The position numbers were made by a program, and so were the translations under genes. The notes under the pieces were generated by a model. The model worked only from the letters and a program-made list of their open reading frames with translations. It had not been told where the DNA came from and did not search any database. A stretch of DNA of 64,000 nt from assembly GCA_964521085.1 (NCBI GenBank), contig CAZFPL010000014.1:1-64000 (forward strand), given 5' to 3'. This document shows positions 60,510-64,000 of this stretch, one piece after another (within the stretch, counting starts at the first letter, position 1; each line of letters starts with the position of its first letter). Source of the stretch: JAFGKK01 sp964521085. Its GTDB lineage: Bacteria > Chloroflexota > Anaerolineae > Anaerolineales > RBG-16-64-43.

Positions 60510-60961
60510 TTCAGCATCCTTCCAGTGTGCGCGCATCTTCTTTCGTACAGCCCAACGGTCGCCAGCGTAGCCCGCCCCGGCTCCCCCCGCTTCCTCCGCT
60601 TCGCGAAGGCAGGCGCGAGGGCAGGCGCCGTGTGGGCCGGGGGCGCCTGTTCATCCGTCCGGTATGTCAATCATTTTACTCGAAATGCAATCGAAGTATT
60701 TACCCTTAATTCCAGGCGCCGGAGGCCAGATCATCTTCAGGCGCTCGACCTGCCTGTTACCGGAAGTCATTTTACCCGGCATGAGAAAAAAAGTTTATAA
60801 ATGCGATTGTCGACCACGTGTTGAGATTCTTGTTCCATCACGAATTATTTTCAAAAACCTCGCTCATACAGATGAAGGAACCTTAATTTCATACATCAAA
60901 GCTGTCATTAAAGCATAATGCCGGGTACGCCCGGCGTGGATTGAGAATTAATATCGCCGGA
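60510..60961. other. 452-base stretch with a GC-rich repeat
   Basis: It holds the second 80-base element and two TAAAATG motifs (60672-60685 and 60768-60779, minus reading). A 45-codon plus-strand frame from 60781 (MRKKVYKCDC) lacks a ribosome binding site and is not called. Nothing else is seen. Confidence 0.5.
60569..60648 (-). repeat. 80-bp GC-rich direct repeat, copy 2
   Basis: The partner of the copy at 59846-59925 differs from it by one base. The two flank the coiled-coil gene in the same orientation. Confidence 0.85.
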
Positions 60962-61738
60962 TTACAAGTCGAATTCTGCCACAAGGAAAGTGTGATCGGA
61001 AGGACGCGCGGCCCTTCGCGCCGCAACGTCGATCCATGCTTTTTGCGCCCTGTCGGCGACCGCGCGGGTGGCCCAGATGTGATCCACGCGCCAGCCGACA
61101 TTCCGTTTGACGGTGCCGACGGAGCGGTAATCCCAGTAGGTGTAGTGCCCGGCCTCGCCCGGGTGCAGCGTGCGGAACACGTCCACAAAGCCCCAGGCTC
61201 GGACCCTCTCCAGCGCGGCGCGGGCCAGGGGGTGAAAGTCAACATGCTCCTTATGCCGCTTGGGATCATATATGTCGATGGGCTCGGGGGCCACGTTGAG
61301 ATCTCCGCACCAGATTAAGCGCTGGCGCGGGTCGAAGCGTCGTTCCAGCATTTCACGAAAACGTTCAAACCACTCCAGTTTGTAAGCGAAGTGTTCGGAA
61401 TCCACTGCGCGGCCCTGGGGTACGTATGTATTGATCACGGTTACGCCAGCCGCCTTGGCGATGATAAGCCTTGCCTCATCCGGCTCCCGTCCGTCATCGA
61501 TGCCGTAGGATATCTGCGTGGGCTTTTCCCGGCAGGCGATGGCCACTCCCGCGTAGGCCTTCTGTCCTCGAAAGGCGACATGGTAGCCGGCCTCTCCGAA
61601 GGCCGCGACCGGAAAGTCGAAATCCTGGACCTTCGTTTCCTGCAGGCACAGGATATCGGGCTTTTCACGCAACAGCCATTCAATGATCTGATCGATCCGG
61701 GCGCGGACGGAGTTGGCGTTGAAGGTGGCGATCTTCAC
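60962..61738 (-). CDS. xthA: Exodeoxyribonuclease III / AP endonuclease
   Basis: The start is GTG with AAAGGAGC ten bases upstream, giving 258 residues, the family length. The motifs of the endonuclease/exonuclease/phosphatase fold appear in order: IATFNANSVRARI, LCLQETKVQD (metal-binding Glu), NTYVPQGR, WCGDLNVAPEPID (Asp/Asn), YWDYRSVGTVKRNVGWRVDHIWAT and the final SDHTFLVAEF. It cuts 5' of abasic sites. The start overlaps the stop of the AlkX-like glycosylase (GTGA), which makes the abasic sites it would process. Confidence 0.95.
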   Translation of the reverse strand: MKIATFNANSVRARIDQIIEWLLREKPDILCLQETKVQDFDFPVAAFGEAGYHVAFRGQKAYAGVAIACREKPTQISYGIDDGREPDEARLIIAKAAGVTVINTYVPQGRAVDSEHFAYKLEWFERFREMLERRFDPRQRLIWCGDLNVAPEPIDIYDPKRHKEHVDFHPLARAALERVRAWGFVDVFRTLHPGEAGHYTYWDYRSVGTVKRNVGWRVDHIWATRAVADRAQKAWIDVAARRAARPSDHTFLVAEFDL

Positions 61739-63168
61739 GGCCTTGCTCCTTTCATGATTTTGGAACAAGGGTTGCGCCGAACATTTCCGACCGGTGTCTT
61801 TGGTCTGGTCCGCGGCCGTAGTTTCCATTCGTGCATGAAAAGGGGATCGCCGGACAGGCGATCTGTCCGATCTTCCATAGGAAAAGGATTTTTATAACCA
61901 CTTAACACCCCCCTTTTTTTTATGGCGCCTCTCAGCACGGTCTTGCACTTGGCCGGCCTGGTTTGCTCGACCACCAGGGTATCACATTGATTGAATCTTG
62001 CAAACTCTGCGACGATGGTTGAAAATTTTTCATAGAATTCATCGGGTGGTTTAAAATCGTTTTCCAAAGAAACACTATGGAATATCATGGTCCTGGATTT
62101 GCGATCGGCTTCGGGATCGACACGGCCGACGAATTTTTCGTCGAATAAAACCGGCAGGATAAAATAACCGTATTGTCTTTTCGGGGCCGGCGAATAGCAT
62201 TCCAGCGTGTACTTAAAACCAAACAAACGTTCAAGGCGGTCGCGCTGGATGATTAAATTATCAAACGGCGAAAGCAAATATACCGGTTGTTCCAATTCCG
62301 GAAAATCAGCAATCCGGTCCACCATCCCGCGCAGTAAAAAATATCGATTCTCTTTTTCGTCCTCGATGATAGCGCTGGATATTTTTTTGTCTTCTATAAG
62401 TTCCTCCGCCGCCTGCATAAAAACGTCCCATTCGACCGCCCTGAAAATGGAGTCGCGTGCAGCGGCAGGTTGCATGAATTCATAGATCTCCTTCGGATTG
62501 GCAATACCCATGGATGAAAGCGCTTTAATTATCAAGTATTCCGCCATTTCCTTTTCACTCGGCATCCTGGTATCGATCTCCGGCGGCAACACCCGTTCGG
62601 TTAAATCATAGACTTTTTGAAAATTCCGGCGTTCCGAAATCATCAGTTCCCCGCGCCAGAACAGGATCTCCAGGGCCAATTTCGCAGGTTTCCAATCCCA
62701 CCAGGCTCCGCCTTTTTTATCATCCGGACGGCTGAAATCCTTTGCCGTCAGCGCTCCTTCCTCACGGATCCGTTTCAGGATTAATTTAAAAGGAAGTTTG
62801 CTCCGCCTTGATGGATCCGGCAACCAGGGATGCGCGGGATGATTAAAATTCCTCATTTTAAATAGAAAAAACCGATAGTCGGACATGGGCAGATAAGACA
62901 TCGCGTGCGCCCAGTACTCAAAAACCGTTCGATCCACCGCCTGAAGGGTATGAAGCATGGCGTCAGCATAACCGGGCAAGCGCGTCCAAAGGGTGTGATG
63001 ATGAGAACGCTCAATAATGTGAATAGTATCGATCTGAATGTAGCCAAGCTGATCAACAATTTGAAGGGCGCCGGCCTTTCCCGGCGCCAAGCCCGATGAA
63101 CTATTCAGTAATTGTGCGTTGAGTATGATCTTGCGCGCTGTGTGTTTTGACAATGCAACGGGTTTCAT
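61735..63168 (-). CDS. AlkX/YcaQ-type DNA glycosylase (HTH_42 family)
   Basis: The protein has 477 residues. Three winged-helix-like repeats of the HTH_42 fold are expected. The catalytic signature is GYIQIDTI at residues 42-49, the Gln-x-Asp form (Gln45, Asp47) seen in E. coli YcaQ/AlkX, rather than the Gln-x-Gln of AlkZ. The motif ERSHHHTLWTRLPGY and a C-terminal beta region (YGYFILPVLFDEKFVGRVDPEADRKSRTM) are conserved. YcaQ/AlkX unhooks interstrand cross-links and removes alkylated bases. The last 50 or so residues go beyond the usual length of about 410. The stop overlaps the xthA start. Confidence 0.9.
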   Translation of the reverse strand: MKPVALSKHTARKIILNAQLLNSSSGLAPGKAGALQIVDQLGYIQIDTIHIIERSHHHTLWTRLPGYADAMLHTLQAVDRTVFEYWAHAMSYLPMSDYRFFLFKMRNFNHPAHPWLPDPSRRSKLPFKLILKRIREEGALTAKDFSRPDDKKGGAWWDWKPAKLALEILFWRGELMISERRNFQKVYDLTERVLPPEIDTRMPSEKEMAEYLIIKALSSMGIANPKEIYEFMQPAAARDSIFRAVEWDVFMQAAEELIEDKKISSAIIEDEKENRYFLLRGMVDRIADFPELEQPVYLLSPFDNLIIQRDRLERLFGFKYTLECYSPAPKRQYGYFILPVLFDEKFVGRVDPEADRKSRTMIFHSVSLENDFKPPDEFYEKFSTIVAEFARFNQCDTLVVEQTRPAKCKTVLRGAIKKRGVLSGYKNPFPMEDRTDRLSGDPLFMHEWKLRPRTRPKTPVGNVRRNPCSKIMKGARP

Positions 63169-63322
63169 ATTATGTTGGGATCATAATACAAAATTTTTTC
63201 CTTCCGTCACCAATCCATTCAACGTACAGGGATACGTCTTATGCTTAAGTTTTCTTCTCGGTTCAATCGGAAAATGATGGGGAATAGTGCGCCCACCGAT
63301 GCCTCCTGGGCTTGCATATATT

Positions 63323-63652
63323 CTATTTATTCTCTGTTCCCCGCGGTCCCTTCGATTCTCTTTGTAGATTACTGGTTTTCGGGGGTGTCAATCCTTTTTT
63401 CTTTTTTGAAGCTACGCTTGTTATTTGTCCCTGTATTTCAACATTTGCCCCTTCCTGGATTTCTACATTACCTTTCAACTCCACTTTGCTATTCTTGCCA
63501 AAGATGACGTTGGCGCCCTTCTTGATGATGATGGAAGGCTCATTGGATGATGATGGATAGACGCTTCCACAAAAAGAACACTGAACACGATCCGCGTCCA
63601 GATGTTCAAATTTTGTGGATCCGCATTGCGTGCATTCGAATCCTTTTTTCAT
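63323..63652 (-). CDS. Zinc-ribbon protein with repeat-rich C-terminus
   Basis: The protein has 109 residues, with GGGAGGAA before the ATG. The first 30 residues form a zinc ribbon (CTQCGSTKFEH, then CSFCGSVY). Residues about 40-80 are short repeated strands (IIIKKGANVIFGKNSKVELKGNVEIQEGANVEIQGQI) that recall a beta-helix or bactofilin-like fold. A basic tail follows. No family was recognised. It may assemble or bind nucleic acid; both are guesses. Confidence 0.72.
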   Translation of the reverse strand: MKKGFECTQCGSTKFEHLDADRVQCSFCGSVYPSSSNEPSIIIKKGANVIFGKNSKVELKGNVEIQEGANVEIQGQITSVASKKKKGLTPPKTSNLQRESKGPRGTENK

Positions 63653-64000
63653 CGCCGATTATTCCTCCCGTTGTCTTCTGGTTCACGACATGTAGGACGT
63701 TTGTTTTTCAGCTCGCGATTGAATACGCGGGACATTCAAATCCGATGGATGGCGGCTCGGGCATTTGCCGCTGTCCATTTTATCCGAAAATATAAAAAGG
63801 CATTCCAATCGAATTTTCATCGCGCCAGGCCGTGTTTTTTCAATCCCTTGTATTCATCGGCAGATAAAAGGCCTGCCCTCGCGCATCAGGGGTCGGGGCG
63901 CTCCCCCTGAGTTTAAAGTCTTGGCGATCTTCCGAAGCGGAGATTTCTCGAGTGGGGGAAACATCCCGACTCGCGCTAATCTCGTTGAGCGGGATACTGG
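63653..64000. other. 348-base right edge without a gene
   Basis: There is one CGGATAAAATG motif (63776-63790, minus reading) about 124 bases before the zinc-ribbon gene and a short GC-rich patch near 63890. No supported frame is seen before the window ends. Confidence 0.5.

Noticed and set aside
53586..60556. GTTGGGC/GCCCAAC near some gene ends as possible integron attC sites
   Set aside because: The 7-mer is found four times in this area, about what chance allows. No paired inner boxes or correct folding were seen, and no integron integrase is present.
60781..60918. Plus-strand frame of 45 codons starting MRKKVYKCDC
   Set aside because: There is no ribosome binding site or family, and it lies in a repeat-rich stretch. 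It could still be a small gene but cannot be supported.
1..64000. CRISPR arrays, transposases, integrases, rRNA genes or a replication origin
   Set aside because: No regularly spaced short repeats, no mobile-element enzyme and no rRNA sequence were recognised on reading both strands. The repeated coding units at 11-21 kb are beta-helix coils.

Overview
This window most likely comes from a Chloroflexota bacterium, class Anaerolineae, probably a metagenome-assembled scaffold. That placement is inferred from family content and no marker gene was searched. The clues are lipoproteins with proline/threonine-rich 'TPT' linkers, NBR1-like Ig domains joined to a CBM9-like domain, CSLREA-type beta-helix lipoproteins, and moderately high GC. 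A 100-base N run at 33488-33587 is a scaffold gap inside a tandem gene duplication.

Layout. 0-4.1 kb (+): an overlapping pair of envelope genes (Amidase_3 and YkuD L,D-transpeptidase), a HAD phosphatase, a small unknown protein and a thioredoxin-TPR protein, closed by a bidirectional terminator. 4.2-6.9 kb (-): two paralogous NBR1-Ig/CBM9 lipoproteins, then tRNA-Leu(TAA). 7.4-8.5 kb (+): alanine racemase with its own promoter. 8.6-11.0 kb (-): a LacI-type ligand domain fused to GGDEF. 11.3-21.7 kb (-): four tandem CSLREA/beta-helix lipoproteins with a shared C-terminal module. 22.3-24.5 kb (-): an ECF sigma factor, zinc-finger anti-sigma and polytopic membrane protein operon. 24.7-29.3 kb (-): mutY-sbcC-sbcD. 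29.4-31.1 kb (-): a ChrB-domain protein coupled to an MFS transporter. 31.2-35.3 kb (-): two near-identical membrane sulfatase-fold proteins and a GT-C-type transferase. 35.5-41.8 kb (-): a DUF362 Tat protein, small membrane protein, GNAT, acyltransferase-3, SRPBCC, methyltransferase and two flavin-type enzymes. 42.3-45.3 kb (+): an EamA half-transporter, PadR regulator and alpha/beta hydrolase. 45.5-60.5 kb is an accessory stretch, mostly minus strand, of small single-domain enzymes (three DinB-like, GNATs, methyltransferases, radical SAM, LMW phosphatase, SRPBCC). It includes malic enzyme, an asparaginase-like Ntn hydrolase, a CarD-like regulator, pseudogenes, GC-rich palindromic repeats and a recurring CGGGTAAAATG-like motif. 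61-63.7 kb (-): an AlkX/YcaQ-type glycosylase coupled to exonuclease III, and a zinc-ribbon protein.

Functional themes. One is envelope and surface construction: peptidoglycan enzymes, lipoprotein arrays, alanine racemase and membrane sulfatase/GT-C genes. The second is DNA repair: MutY, SbcCD and AlkX-ExoIII. The third is a flexible set of small detoxification and modification enzymes. No CRISPR array, integrase, transposase, rRNA or replication origin was seen. No single wholly new system is proven. The strongest leads are the four-gene beta-helix array with its shared C-terminal module, the overlapping AlkX-ExoIII pair, the ligand-sensing GGDEF fusion, and the promoter-hairpin leader in front of the CarD-like gene.
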